From positions 62,001 through 126,000 of the forward strand of contig JAGBTN010000007.1 of NCBI GenBank assembly GCA_017631315.1: a stretch of 64,000 nt of DNA, read 5' to 3'. This document shows, piece by piece, positions 55,513 to 64,000 of this stretch. The stretch comes from Bacteroidaceae bacterium. Lineage in GTDB: Bacteria; Bacteroidota; Bacteroidia; Bacteroidales; Bacteroidaceae. Position numbers and translations under genes: made by a program. Positions within the stretch are counted from its first letter, which is position 1, and every line of letters starts with the position of its first letter. A model generated the notes under the pieces. The model did not search any database, had not been told where the DNA came from, and was given only the letters and a program-made list of their open reading frames with translations.

Positions 55513-56042
55513 AGAAGCTTGAATCTACTTGGTATAATATGGCTCTTGTGCTGACGGGCATTGCAGTTGTTGCCGGTGCAGCACTTGGTTATGTCAACAG
55601 CATGACTGCTCCTACCATCGAGGCTCTTAAGATTGAGCAGGAGAAGGCTGCCGAGCTGGAGGTTTTGAATGGGCAGGAGGGTACTGCCATCAAGATAACC
55701 GACCCTAAAGGCTTTGGTGGTGCTTTGACTGTTATGGTGGGTCTTGCCAACGATGGCACGATTCTTGGTTACAAGGTGCTTGAGTCGAGCGAGACGCCGG
55801 GACTGGGCGCTAAGGCGCAGGACTGGTTCCAGAAGGGGCAGAAGGGTGATATCATTGGCAAGCAGGCTGGCAATCTGTCTGTGAGCAAAGATGGTGGTGA
55901 GGTGGATGCCATCACGGCTTCGACTATCACGAGCCGTGCCTTCTTGCGTTGCATCAATGCTGCCCGCGAGTCGCTTTCAGGGAATTCGGACGCCCAGAGC
56001 GGTGCTACGCCGCAAGCTAAGGAATCTAATAATAATATATAA
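55509..56042 (+). CDS. rnfG: Rnf complex subunit G
   Basis: The 177-residue protein has one N-terminal membrane helix and a periplasmic FMN-binding domain. The covalent flavin motif reads DAITASTITS instead of the commoner SGATxT form; the acceptor Thr is kept. ETPGLGAKAQDWF is the conserved loop. It shuttles electrons across the membrane within Rnf. Confidence 0.94.
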   Translation: MKKLESTWYNMALVLTGIAVVAGAALGYVNSMTAPTIEALKIEQEKAAELEVLNGQEGTAIKITDPKGFGGALTVMVGLANDGTILGYKVLESSETPGLGAKAQDWFQKGQKGDIIGKQAGNLSVSKDGGEVDAITASTITSRAFLRCINAARESLSGNSDAQSGATPQAKESNNNI

Positions 56043-56061
56043 TGTATAGGAGGCTACAGAA

Positions 56062-56643
56062 ATGAAGAATATAAAAGTCCTGCTAAACGGCATTATAAAG
56101 GAGAACCCCACTTTTGTACTTCTGCTTGGCATGTGTCCGACGCTCGGAACGACCAGCAGTGCGCTGAACGGCATGTCGATGGGCCTTGCCACGATGGCTG
56201 TCCTTATCTTCTCGAACCTTATCATTTCGCTTATCAAGAACTTGATTCCCGACATGGTGCGTATTCCTTCGTTCATCGTTGTGATTGCGTCTTTGGTTAC
56301 TATTCTGCAAATGCTCATCAAGGCCTATGCTCCCGAGGTGGACGCCAGCCTTGGCCTGTTTATTCCGCTGATTGTGGTGAACTGCATTATTCTGGGCCGT
56401 GCTGAGGCGTTTGCGGCCAAGAATGGTGTTGTGGGCAGCGTTATGGACGGCATAGGAATGGGCATTGGTTTCACCATTGCGCTCACCCTTCTGGGTGCTG
56501 TTCGCGAATTGCTCGGCACGGGCAAGGTGTTCAACACAACGCTCTTCCCCGAAGAATATGGTGCACTCGTCTTTGTTCTGGCTCCCGGAGCCTTCATTGC
56601 GCTGGGTTATCTCATTGCAATTATCAACAAAGTCAAATCGTAA
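56062..56643 (+). CDS. rnfE: Rnf complex subunit E
   Basis: The 193-residue protein has six helices with the symmetric motifs NPTFVLLLGMCPTLGTTSSA and NCIILGRAEAFA. It is the paralogue of RnfA and, with it, binds the intramembrane [2Fe-2S] cluster. A copy of the 12-mer ATATAATGTATA lies between rnfG and rnfE. Confidence 0.95.
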   Translation: MKNIKVLLNGIIKENPTFVLLLGMCPTLGTTSSALNGMSMGLATMAVLIFSNLIISLIKNLIPDMVRIPSFIVVIASLVTILQMLIKAYAPEVDASLGLFIPLIVVNCIILGRAEAFAAKNGVVGSVMDGIGMGIGFTIALTLLGAVRELLGTGKVFNTTLFPEEYGALVFVLAPGAFIALGYLIAIINKVKS

Positions 56644-56670
56644 ATAGTAATCGTCAAATAGTAAATTGAT

Positions 56671-57291
56671 ATGGCATACATACTCATATTCATCACTGCA
56701 GTCTTTGTTAACAACATTGTTCTGTCGCAATTTCTTGGCATTTGCCCCTTCCTGGGTGTCAGCAAGAAAGTAGATTCTGCGCTTGGCATGGGTGCAGCCG
56801 TGGCTTTCGTGCTCACGCTTGCCACCATTGTCACCTATCTTATCCAGATATATGTGCTGAACGCATTCGGGCTGGAGTACCTTCAGACGATTGCCTTCAT
56901 CCTGGTGATTGCCGCCCTTGTGCAGATGGTGGAGATTATTCTGAAGAAGACTGCCCCCGCCCTTTACCAGGCTCTTGGCGTGTTCCTGCCGCTCATCACA
57001 ACCAACTGCTGCATCCTCGGCGTAGCCATCCTTGTGGCCAACGGCACATATGCCACACAGGGACTCGAACCGAACCTTCTCACCGGCGTAGTCTTTGCCA
57101 TAAGCACAGCCATCGGCTTCGCCTTGGCACTCGTGGTTTTTGCAGGCATCAGAGAGCAACTCTCCATGATGGACATCCCCAAAGGCATGCAAGGCATGAG
57201 CATCGCCCTGGTCACAGCCGGCCTGCTGGCAATGGCCTTCATGGGCTTCAGCGGAGTGGACAACGGACTCAAGACATTATTCGGACTATAA
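56671..57291 (+). CDS. rnfA: Rnf complex subunit A
   Basis: The 206-residue protein has six helices, with NNIVLSQFLGICPFLGVS and TNCCILGVAIL as the family signatures and the Cys residues for the shared [2Fe-2S] cluster. It is the last gene of the rnf operon. Codon style switches from G/T-ending in the first half to A/C-ending in the second half. Confidence 0.95.
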   Translation: MAYILIFITAVFVNNIVLSQFLGICPFLGVSKKVDSALGMGAAVAFVLTLATIVTYLIQIYVLNAFGLEYLQTIAFILVIAALVQMVEIILKKTAPALYQALGVFLPLITTNCCILGVAILVANGTYATQGLEPNLLTGVVFAISTAIGFALALVVFAGIREQLSMMDIPKGMQGMSIALVTAGLLAMAFMGFSGVDNGLKTLFGL

Positions 57292-57311
57292 CACAAAAAA
57301 GCATCCCCAAA

Positions 57312-57399
57312 AACATCTACTGCCTTTATGCCAATAATGCTGTACCTAATTGGCCGGAAAGCCACAGGTATTTGGCAATAATGCTGTAGGTATTTCCGC
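57312..57399. repeat. 88-bp element of four 22-bp units, array 7 (type B variant)
   Basis: Units are 57312-57333, 57334-57355, 57356-57377 and 57378-57399. Unit 1 starts AACATCTACTGCC like arrays 1 and 5. Units 2 and 4 share ATAATGCTGTA exactly 44 bases apart. It lies between rnfA and galE. Confidence 0.82.
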
Positions 57400-57441
57400 A
57401 GGATGCCACAAGCAATAAAATCAAACACAAAACATCATAAC

Positions 57442-58458
57442 ATGAACATCCTATTGACAGGTGGCGCCGGCTACATTGGCAGCCACACACTCATCGAGTT
57501 AGACAAAGCAGGACACAGCGTAGTAGTAGTAGACAACTTCTACAATTCACAACCCGAAGCAATACGCCGCGTCGAAAAAATCATCGGCCACGAAGTAACA
57601 CTCATCGAAGCCGACATCCGCGACCGCGAAGCAATGGACAAAGTCTTCACAGAACACAAGATAGACGCCGTCATCAACTTTGCCGGACTCAAAGCAGTAG
57701 GCGAATCCGTAGCCAAACCACTGACATACTACGAAACAAACATGAACGGCGTCTTCGTACTCGTCGACGTCATGCAAAAACACGGCTGCAAAAACATCAT
57801 CTTCTCCTCCAGCGCAACCGTCTACGGCGACCCCGCCATCATACCCATCACCGAAGAATGCCCCAAAGGCCAGTGCACCAACCCCTACGGCTGGACAAAA
57901 TCCATGATAGAACAAGTCCTGATGGACATCCAAAAAGCCGACCCCGAATGGAACGTCGTCATTCTGCGCTACTTCAACCCCATCGGAGCACACGAATCAG
58001 GACTCATCGGCGAAAACCCCAACGGCATACCCAACAACCTGATGCCCTACATCACACAAACAGCCATCGGCCTCCGACAAGAACTCGGCGTGTTCGGCAA
58101 CGACTATGACACACCCGACGGCACAGGCGTCCGCGACTACATCCACGTCGTCGACCTCGCCTGCGGACACGTATGCTCGCTCAAAGCCATCCAGGAAAAC
58201 AAAGGACTCGCCATCTACAACCTCGGAACCGGACACGGATACTCCGTACTCGACGTCGTAAAAGCCTTCGAAAAAGCCAACGGACTAAAAGTACCCTATG
58301 CCATCAAACCACGCCGACCAGGCGACATCGCAACCTGCTACTGCGACCCAGCAAAAGCAAAAGCAGAACTCGCATGGGAAGCAAAGTACGGCATCGAAGA
58401 CATGTGTCGCGACTCATGGAGATTCCAAAAAAACAATCCCAACGGATACGACAAATAA
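57442..58458 (+). CDS. galE: UDP-glucose 4-epimerase
   Basis: GalE interconverts UDP-glucose and UDP-galactose. From the ATG at 57442 the protein is 338 residues. The NAD loop is LLTGGAGYIGSHT, the catalytic Ser is in FSSSATVYG and the Y-x-x-x-K pair is in NPYGWTKSM. RPGDIATCYCDPAKA closes the domain. The + strand is extremely A/C-rich here (40 of 60 bases at 57601-57660), which sets it apart from the nearby rnfD region. Confidence 0.95.
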   Translation: MNILLTGGAGYIGSHTLIELDKAGHSVVVVDNFYNSQPEAIRRVEKIIGHEVTLIEADIRDREAMDKVFTEHKIDAVINFAGLKAVGESVAKPLTYYETNMNGVFVLVDVMQKHGCKNIIFSSSATVYGDPAIIPITEECPKGQCTNPYGWTKSMIEQVLMDIQKADPEWNVVILRYFNPIGAHESGLIGENPNGIPNNLMPYITQTAIGLRQELGVFGNDYDTPDGTGVRDYIHVVDLACGHVCSLKAIQENKGLAIYNLGTGHGYSVLDVVKAFEKANGLKVPYAIKPRRPGDIATCYCDPAKAKAELAWEAKYGIEDMCRDSWRFQKNNPNGYDK

Positions 58459-58484
58459 AGAAGTCAATCTAAATACCATACAAT

Positions 58485-61400
58485 ATGAAAAAAATAGTAT
58501 TAACCATCACATTAGCAGCAGCAGGAACCATCCTTGCAATGGCAGGCCCCATAGGCAAACAAGCAGCACTCTACACCGCAAAAGCCTACATGCTCGCTAA
58601 AGGAAAAAACATCAACGAAGTACAAAAACCCTTCAAGGCCGCCCGCAAAGGCGCAGCCCCAACAGAAGAAGAAGCCTACTACTACGTCTTCAACGCAGGA
58701 GGCGACAACGGATACGTCATCGTCTCAGGCGACGACCGCGTAGAACCCATCCTCGGATACGTCGACAAAGGCACCTTCGACCCCAACAACATACCCGAAA
58801 ACATGCGCTCATGGCTGCAAGGATATGCCGACCAAATCAAATACATCGTCGACAACAACATACAGCCCAACGACCCCATCATCAAAAAGCGCAACAAAGT
58901 GCAAGGCACAAAACACAGCGTAGGCGAACTTCTCACCACCCGATGGAACCAAGGACACCCATACAACCTCACATGTCCGGACTACTACAATGAAGGAGAA
59001 ACCACACTGACACAGACAAAATACCCCGCCACCGGCTGCACAGCAACAGCCATGGCACAGGTAATCGCCTTCTACAAGTTCCCCGAAAAACTAAAAACAC
59101 AGATTCCCGCATACACCCAAACATACAGATCAAAAGACGGCAAACAACAAAAGTCCATAACACGACCAGCCATCGCACGCAACAGCATCATCGACTGGGA
59201 AAACATGCGCGACACCTACAACTGCAACGACAGCCATGTTCACGACAAACAAGACACCGCCGTTGCAAACCTGATGCGTTATTGCGGCCAAGCAGTCAAG
59301 ATGGGCTACGGACCATCATCAGGCGCAAACTTCGATGCAGAAGTGTTCATCAAGTATTTCGGCTTCGACAACAGCGCATACAGAGCAAACCGAAGCGACT
59401 ACAGCATCGACGATTGGTTTGACATGCTCTACAAAGATATCGCAGAAGGCTATCCTGTATGCTTCGCAGGCTTCTCATCCGGTGGCGGTCATGCCTTTGT
59501 AATCGACGGCTTCGATGGCGAAAACCTCTTTCACCTCAACTGGGGATGGGGAGGCGGAAGCAATGGTTGGTTCCTCGTTAGCATTCTCAATCCGGGCGAC
59601 ACTAGTGGCATTGGAGCCAGCAGCAGCAGCGACGGTTACAGCATGGGACAATATGCTCTCCTCAATCTCCGTTTGCCTGACACCAATACTGCTGACACTT
59701 ATCTCTTCATTAAGGATGTTTCTGTAACCAACAAGACTGCCATTAAGGCTACCTTCGAGAACAGAACCGGTGCATCTGGCAGTTACCACATGGCTGTTGT
59801 ACGATATGATGAGAATGGAGAACTGGTTACTGTTGGCAATCCGCTTATAAAAACTGGTTTTGCCAATAAGGCAACCGAGACTAAGACCTTTAACATTAAA
59901 GATAAACTTCCTGAGGGTACTTATAAGTTGTCTCCGGCAAGCAAGTCAACAAGAAGCGACGAATGGCGTCCGAGATATAATCTGCGCAACCATTATATCG
60001 AAGCTGTTGTTGACAGCGAGGGCAATGTTACTTTGACTCCTGTTGACATTTCCAATGGAGATGAAATCAGCATTGACACCATTGTGTTCCCTGGCACTCG
60101 TATTGCCGGCAAGGAGCAGGAGGTAAAGGTTACTTTCCGCAACAATGGTAATGAGTACTTTAGGGAGATTCATCTTTTTGCCAGCAAGACTTCGGACAAG
60201 GTTTATATGGAGAACCGTTCGATGGTTGCTGTTCGCAAGGGTGAGACTGTTGATGTGTCTTATTTCTTTACTCCTGAGGAGACTGGCACTTATAACCTTT
60301 GGTTCTGCACGAGCAACAATGGTAGTGGCGAGGTAGGAACCGGCACGATGGAGGTTATAACGGAGGCCGAAGCTGTGAAAGCGACGCTGGCTGTCAATTC
60401 CTTTAGCATTAGCAATCTCGTTAATGGTGTTGCATATGGCAATTGCCTTGTGGGCAGAGTTGCTATTAAGAACAATGCTAAGGAGGACTACAATGGTGCT
60501 ATTCGTCTGCAGATATGGAGCCAGAAGGTTGGCGAAGGAACTGCATGGAGTGGTTCCAGCCAGACACACGAGGTCAATATCATGGCGGGCAAGGTTGGAA
60601 GTGTAGAGTTCAGCTTCGATAATCTCAACGAGGGTTATTATTATCGCATTGCTGTCAATTATGTTAACCAGGATGGTTCACTGTCTAAGGGTGGCATTTG
60701 GGATCATAGTTGGGAGATGAAGAGCGGTATTGCCATGTGGAAGCCCGACGGCACTATCAGCGGTAAGGCTTATAGTGCCTCTATGATGGCCAGCACTGCC
60801 TGCGGTGTTTATGCTAATTGCAGCAAGAACATTACGCGAATGACGCCTAACAGGAATAACCCCAATGCCATTTATGCTTTTGGTGCGAACATGACCTTGC
60901 CGGCCAGTCTCGACACGACGAATGTTGTAAGCGGCAGTCATGCAGACCGCATTAAGATTGTCAATGACAAGCCGTACTACATCCCTGTCAGCTTCACTGC
61001 CGACAGTGCGTCCTTCTCTTATACTTTCCCGGAGACCGAGAATGGTGCCGGCTGGCATGCGTTCACAATGCCATTTGCTGCCGACTCCATTTATGTAGAC
61101 GACGTTGCCTATGCCGTTAACGATTCTGCTCTGCATTTCTGGATTTACGAATTTGCTGCTCAGGGAGACAATGGCGAGGTCATCTTTGCTCCTGCCGCTG
61201 TACTTCGTGGCAACACGCCATACATCATTGCCGGCGATGCCGAGATGGCCGGTAAGACGATTGCCTTCCGTTCCTTCAAGGTTCCGTTCTTCAAGACCGG
61301 CAGCGACAAGATGATTGTCACCTCGTCCGACTATCATTTCCATGGCAACACGCTGTCGCCGAAGATGAAGGACTGCTATGTTCTCAATGCTGAAGGCACT

Positions 61401-61655
61401 GCTTTCGAGTACGTTACCATCAATACTACTCTGTCAGCCATGGCTCCTTATTTCACTACAACCATGTCTGCCGAGCAGCGTCCGGAAAGCATTGTTCTGC
61501 CCAAGGTGCCCGAGGCTGAGGGAGACGCAACAGGCATTAGCGGAATAACCAGTGGCAATGCGAAAAAAGGCCTGCTCTATAACCTTGCCGGCCAGCGCAT
61601 AAGCAAGATGCAAAAGGGCATCAATATCGTCAACGGAAAGAAGATTCTGAAGTAG
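58485..61655 (+). CDS. Secreted C10 (streptopain-like) cysteine protease with Spi-type propeptide and T9SS tail
   Basis: The protein is 1056 residues. A signal peptide (IVLTITLAAAGTILAMA) is followed by a Spi/propeptide-like region (~20-120, with YYYVFNAGGDNGYVIVSGDD). The peptidase domain has Cys185 in YPATGCTATAMAQV and His336 in GGGHAFVIDG, then FHLNWGWGG. Residues ~400-1000 are beta-rich domains. The last 25 residues (YNLAGQRISKMQKGINIVNG ...) form the T9SS tail. It resembles interpain-type proteases of Prevotella. Codon choice flips from A/C-rich to G/T-rich near 59.6 kb, close to the end of the peptidase domain. Confidence 0.92.
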   Translation: MKKIVLTITLAAAGTILAMAGPIGKQAALYTAKAYMLAKGKNINEVQKPFKAARKGAAPTEEEAYYYVFNAGGDNGYVIVSGDDRVEPILGYVDKGTFDPNNIPENMRSWLQGYADQIKYIVDNNIQPNDPIIKKRNKVQGTKHSVGELLTTRWNQGHPYNLTCPDYYNEGETTLTQTKYPATGCTATAMAQVIAFYKFPEKLKTQIPAYTQTYRSKDGKQQKSITRPAIARNSIIDWENMRDTYNCNDSHVHDKQDTAVANLMRYCGQAVKMGYGPSSGANFDAEVFIKYFGFDNSAYRANRSDYSIDDWFDMLYKDIAEGYPVCFAGFSSGGGHAFVIDGFDGENLFHLNWGWGGGSNGWFLVSILNPGDTSGIGASSSSDGYSMGQYALLNLRLPDTNTADTYLFIKDVSVTNKTAIKATFENRTGASGSYHMAVVRYDENGELVTVGNPLIKTGFANKATETKTFNIKDKLPEGTYKLSPASKSTRSDEWRPRYNLRNHYIEAVVDSEGNVTLTPVDISNGDEISIDTIVFPGTRIAGKEQEVKVTFRNNGNEYFREIHLFASKTSDKVYMENRSMVAVRKGETVDVSYFFTPEETGTYNLWFCTSNNGSGEVGTGTMEVITEAEAVKATLAVNSFSISNLVNGVAYGNCLVGRVAIKNNAKEDYNGAIRLQIWSQKVGEGTAWSGSSQTHEVNIMAGKVGSVEFSFDNLNEGYYYRIAVNYVNQDGSLSKGGIWDHSWEMKSGIAMWKPDGTISGKAYSASMMASTACGVYANCSKNITRMTPNRNNPNAIYAFGANMTLPASLDTTNVVSGSHADRIKIVNDKPYYIPVSFTADSASFSYTFPETENGAGWHAFTMPFAADSIYVDDVAYAVNDSALHFWIYEFAAQGDNGEVIFAPAAVLRGNTPYIIAGDAEMAGKTIAFRSFKVPFFKTGSDKMIVTSSDYHFHGNTLSPKMKDCYVLNAEGTAFEYVTINTTLSAMAPYFTTTMSAEQRPESIVLPKVPEAEGDATGISGITSGNAKKGLLYNLAGQRISKMQKGINIVNGKKILK

Positions 61656-61678
61656 CAGACCCTTCCGCATAATCAAGA

Positions 61679-61713
61679 AAGGCGGCTTGTCTCAATGACA
61701 GGTCGCCTTCTTA
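61679..61713 (+). terminator. Terminator of the C10 protease gene
   Basis: AAGGCGGCTTGTC pairs with GACAGGTCGCCTT around TCAAT, with two G-T pairs, and is followed by CTTATGT. Confidence 0.75.
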
Positions 61714-62272
61714 TGTAATGGCCAGACACACGTCGGGAAAGAGCCACGTTAAGGATTCCGCTAAAATAGGTTAACCATTATCGGCAGAAAGGTTAAGCAT
61801 TATGGCCGGAAAGGTTAAGCATTATTGGCAGAAAGGTTAACCTTTTTTCGAGAACGACAACCACCACCCGGACAGAATCCCCTAAACCGCCCCTAACTGC
61901 GACAATGGCTTGCAAGTTCAAAGGCAGCACATCAAACACCTGCCGTTTCAAGGATGCGCCGACTCGCCTCTTGGAATACATGTAAAGACATTCTCGTCCT
62001 ATACGCGAGAAAAACAGGGGAAGAAGATGGAAGATATATAAAAAAGCACTATCTTTGTAGATGATAACCATAAAATATAACAACCCCGGCATTGCACATC
62101 AACAACCATCCATTGGGGCAACACAAGTTGAGCTTCATGCACAACAAAGGAACACCTACAATGAAGATGAGGGTCCATATTCAGCAAGCACGTCTCGGCA
62201 TGACGAAACCGACACGATGTCACTAACAAAGAATGTGTAAAACTGGAATTATTCATTTATAAAACAAATATC
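61714..62272. other. Intergenic region with repeat element and promoter
   Basis: It contains array 8 (61764-61851) and a TATCTTTG -7 box at 62050-62057, which would give the next gene a leader of about 210 bases. No coding sequence is evident in that leader; whether it has a regulatory structure is unclear. Confidence 0.55.
61764..61851. repeat. 88-bp element of four 22-bp units, array 8 (type A)
   Basis: The cores GGTTAACC or GGTTAAGC occur at 61769, 61791, 61813 and 61835, exactly 22 bases apart. Units 2 to 4 begin AGAAAGGTTAA or GGAAAGGTTAA. The spacers contain ATTATNGGC in three of four units. Confidence 0.92.
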
Positions 62273-62977
62273 ATGAAAAAGGCAACACGTATCATAGCAC
62301 TCATCGCATTGGCGATATGCTCGGCAGCCACAAAGGCTCAAAACCTGCAAGTATACTACGACACCGGACGCGGCTGCGTAACCTCCACCATCGAAATGTT
62401 CCGCCCAGATGCATATGGTAGCACCTTCTTCTTCGTCGATATGGACTTCGACCCGAAGGCCATCGGTGCCTACACCGAAATTGCCCGTGAGTTCTGCTTC
62501 TGGAAAGAATCAAAATGGAACTGGCTCTCAGTACACGTTGAGTTCGACGGCGGCCTCAGTACGGCAGCAAGTTCATTCAATAATTCATGGTTGTTGGGCC
62601 TCACCTATTCCGGACATTCCAAAGACTATTCGAAGACCTGGTCAGTGTCCGCCATGTATAAAGCCATACCTGGAACCGAAGGCCTCAGCGGAGGAAAGCA
62701 GCCCCACAACTTCCAACTCACAGGTGTATGGGGCATAAACTTTGCCAAAGGCTGGTGCTCATTCAGCGGTTTTGCCGACTTCTGGCGTGAAGCCCGTGTC
62801 TGGCAAGGAACAAAGTTCATCTTCCTTGCCGAGCCCCAGTTCTGGGTTAACCTCAACAAAATCAAGAAATGGGAAAATGTAAAGCTGAGTATTGGCGGCG
62901 AACTGGAACTGTCGAACAACTTTGTAGAAAAAGGTTTCAAAGCAATGCCTGCACTGGGTGCCAAATGGACCTTCTAA
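62273..62977 (+). CDS. DUF5020-type, Tsx-like outer-membrane protein
   Basis: A signal peptide (IIALIALAICSAATKAQ) precedes a 210-residue beta-barrel with alternating strands (FFFVDMDFDP, LSVHVEFDGGL, FIFLAEPQFWVNL) and a terminal aromatic (KWTF). The family resembles nucleoside-specific Tsx channels. The purine permease 42 bases downstream supports nucleoside or base uptake. The start is fixed by the signal peptide. Confidence 0.82.
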   Translation: MKKATRIIALIALAICSAATKAQNLQVYYDTGRGCVTSTIEMFRPDAYGSTFFFVDMDFDPKAIGAYTEIAREFCFWKESKWNWLSVHVEFDGGLSTAASSFNNSWLLGLTYSGHSKDYSKTWSVSAMYKAIPGTEGLSGGKQPHNFQLTGVWGINFAKGWCSFSGFADFWREARVWQGTKFIFLAEPQFWVNLNKIKKWENVKLSIGGELELSNNFVEKGFKAMPALGAKWTF

Positions 62978-63019
62978 AAGACAGATATAAATTATATTAT
63001 ATAAGGTATAAGAATAATT

Positions 63020-64000
63020 ATGAGCACATTAAAGAAACTCTTCGGTTATGATTCGAAGACAACCAACCTGCGCACAGAGATTCTGGCGGGTATCACCACC
63101 TTCCTTACCATGTCGTACATCCTGGCTGTAAATCCGGGGATGTTCAGTCTGCTCGACGGCATGCCTGCCGGAGCAGTCTTTACCGCCACTGCCTTGGCTT
63201 CCATTGTCGGATGTCTTGTAATGGCCTTCTGGGGCAAGTTGCCCTTCGGCCTGGCTCCAGGCATGGGGCTCAATGCCTTCTTTGTGTTTTCGGTATGCAT
63301 GGGCATGGGATATTCGTGGCAGTTTGCCCTCACGGCAGTATTTATCGAAGGACTGCTATTTATTCTAATGACCATTACCAACATTCGTGAAGCCATAGTG
63401 AACGCCATCCCGCAAAACCTGCGCTATGCCATTGGAGCAGGCATTGGCTTGTTCATTGCCTTCATCGGTTTGCAGAATGCCGGCATCATTGTTGACAACG
63501 ATGCCACCCTTGTGTCGTTAGGCGAGATTTGCGAAGGACCGGCACTGCTTGCCATCATCGGATTGGTGATTACAGGAGTACTCTATGCCAAGAACGTGCG
63601 CGGAGCCATGCTTATCGGTATTCTCGCCACCACACTTATCGGCATTCCCATGGGCATCACCGAATTTAAGGGAGTGGTGTCAACTCCAGAGTCCGTTGCC
63701 CCCATCTTCTGTCAATTTGAATGGAAAAACATCTTCACACTCGATATGCTTGTTGTGGTATTCACCTTTCTCTTCATCGACATGTTCGATACCATGGGCA
63801 CTCTCATCGGCGTATGTACCAAGGCCGATATGGTAGACAAGGAAACAGGCCGCATCCCTCGCCTGAAAGAGGCTTTCATGGCCGATGCTATTGCCACAAC
63901 TGTTGGTGCCATGTTTGGCACATCCACTACTACCACCTATGTGGAAAGTGCATCGGGAGTCGCTCAAGGCGGACGTTCGGGCCTCACAGCCTTTGTTATT
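63020..64000 (+). CDS. NCS2/AzgA-family purine permease (cut by window end)
   Basis: The 327 codons present start MSTLKKLFGYDSKTTNLRTE and show the AzgA signatures TFLTMSYILAVNPGM, GLAPGMGLNAFFVF, IGAGIGLFIAFIGLQNAGI and FIDMFDTMGTLIGV. The family imports adenine, guanine or hypoxanthine with protons. It follows the Tsx-like porin gene, so the two likely form an outer/inner membrane uptake pair. The C-terminal part is outside the window. Confidence 0.93.
   Translation, partial: MSTLKKLFGYDSKTTNLRTEILAGITTFLTMSYILAVNPGMFSLLDGMPAGAVFTATALASIVGCLVMAFWGKLPFGLAPGMGLNAFFVFSVCMGMGYSWQFALTAVFIEGLLFILMTITNIREAIVNAIPQNLRYAIGAGIGLFIAFIGLQNAGIIVDNDATLVSLGEICEGPALLAIIGLVITGVLYAKNVRGAMLIGILATTLIGIPMGITEFKGVVSTPESVAPIFCQFEWKNIFTLDMLVVVFTFLFIDMFDTMGTLIGVCTKADMVDKETGRIPRLKEAFMADAIATTVGAMFGTSTTTTYVESASGVAQGGRSGLTAFVI

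Overview
This 64 kb window is a chromosomal segment of a member of the Bacteroidales, most likely Prevotellaceae. The evidence is: promoters of the Bacteroidota type (a TAnnTTTG -7 box); a 598-residue ribosomal protein S1; the bamD - omega-like - DUF4293 gene block; an RseC-RnfBCDGEA operon; two type IX secretion (T9SS) components, PorT and a DUF5103 'Plug'; and several exported proteins whose last ~30 residues resemble the Prevotella sorting tail (Y-x-L-x-G-x-R ... G-I-x-I ... G-K-K). No rRNA, tRNA, CRISPR array, phage or complete insertion sequence was recognised.

Layout. 1-5.9 kb: thiamine biosynthesis (thiE, thiG, thiC, a thiF-like E1, thiH, a second thiE/tenI-like gene) and a HAD phosphatase. 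6-12.4 kb, minus strand: a flavodoxin/ferredoxin protein, a cytidylyltransferase + CDP-alcohol phosphotransferase pair, an exported coiled-coil protein, RNase Z and rpsA. 12.9-17.4 kb: a T9SS cargo candidate, porT, a small ferredoxin, a 5'-nucleotidase split over two genes, and rplS. 17.6-24.3 kb: a DUF5714-dehydrogenase-nucleotidyltransferase-SDR operon, an EamA transporter, guaA with a degenerate glutaminase domain, and an acetyltransferase. 24.5-31.3 kb: large surface or exported proteins (CotH/dockerin/cohesin-like, DUF5005, a lipoprotein, an SGNH hydrolase). 31.5-39 kb: bamD-omega-DUF4293, a GH130 enzyme, a phosphopantetheinyl transferase and an AmpG-amidase-flavoprotein operon for muropeptide uptake. 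39-41.3 kb: an AT-rich accessory patch with a broken regulator and a DUF4062-ATPase fusion. 41.7-48.2 kb: a FISUMP protein, a TRIC-channel/T9SS-Plug fusion, a tightly coupled PqqD / S24-S26 peptidase / HPr-kinase-like / secreted-protein operon, and htrA. 48.6-51.6 kb: RNase P RNA, yihY, ispE. 51.8-57.3 kb: rseC-rnfBCDGEA. 57.4-64 kb: galE, a large C10 cysteine peptidase with T9SS tail, and a Tsx-like porin followed by a purine permease that runs off the end.

The most unusual signal is non-coding. Eight intergenic loci each hold an 88-bp element made of exactly four 22-bp units. Unit sequences fall into three families (GGTTAACC-centred; ACATCTACTGCC / GGCAGTAGATGT inverted pairs; and CTGCAG/CACGTG/ACGCGT-centred), yet the 4 x 22 geometry is the same at all eight. 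I do not know a described family that fits. The second system worth attention is the promoter-headed, translationally coupled operon at 46.6-42.6 kb. It joins a PqqD-like peptide-binding protein, a signal-peptidase-like protease, an HPr-kinase-like ATPase and a secreted protein to a channel-Plug fusion of the T9SS. Base composition of the + strand also swings between A/C-rich and G/T-rich stretches on a scale of a few kb, in places within one gene.
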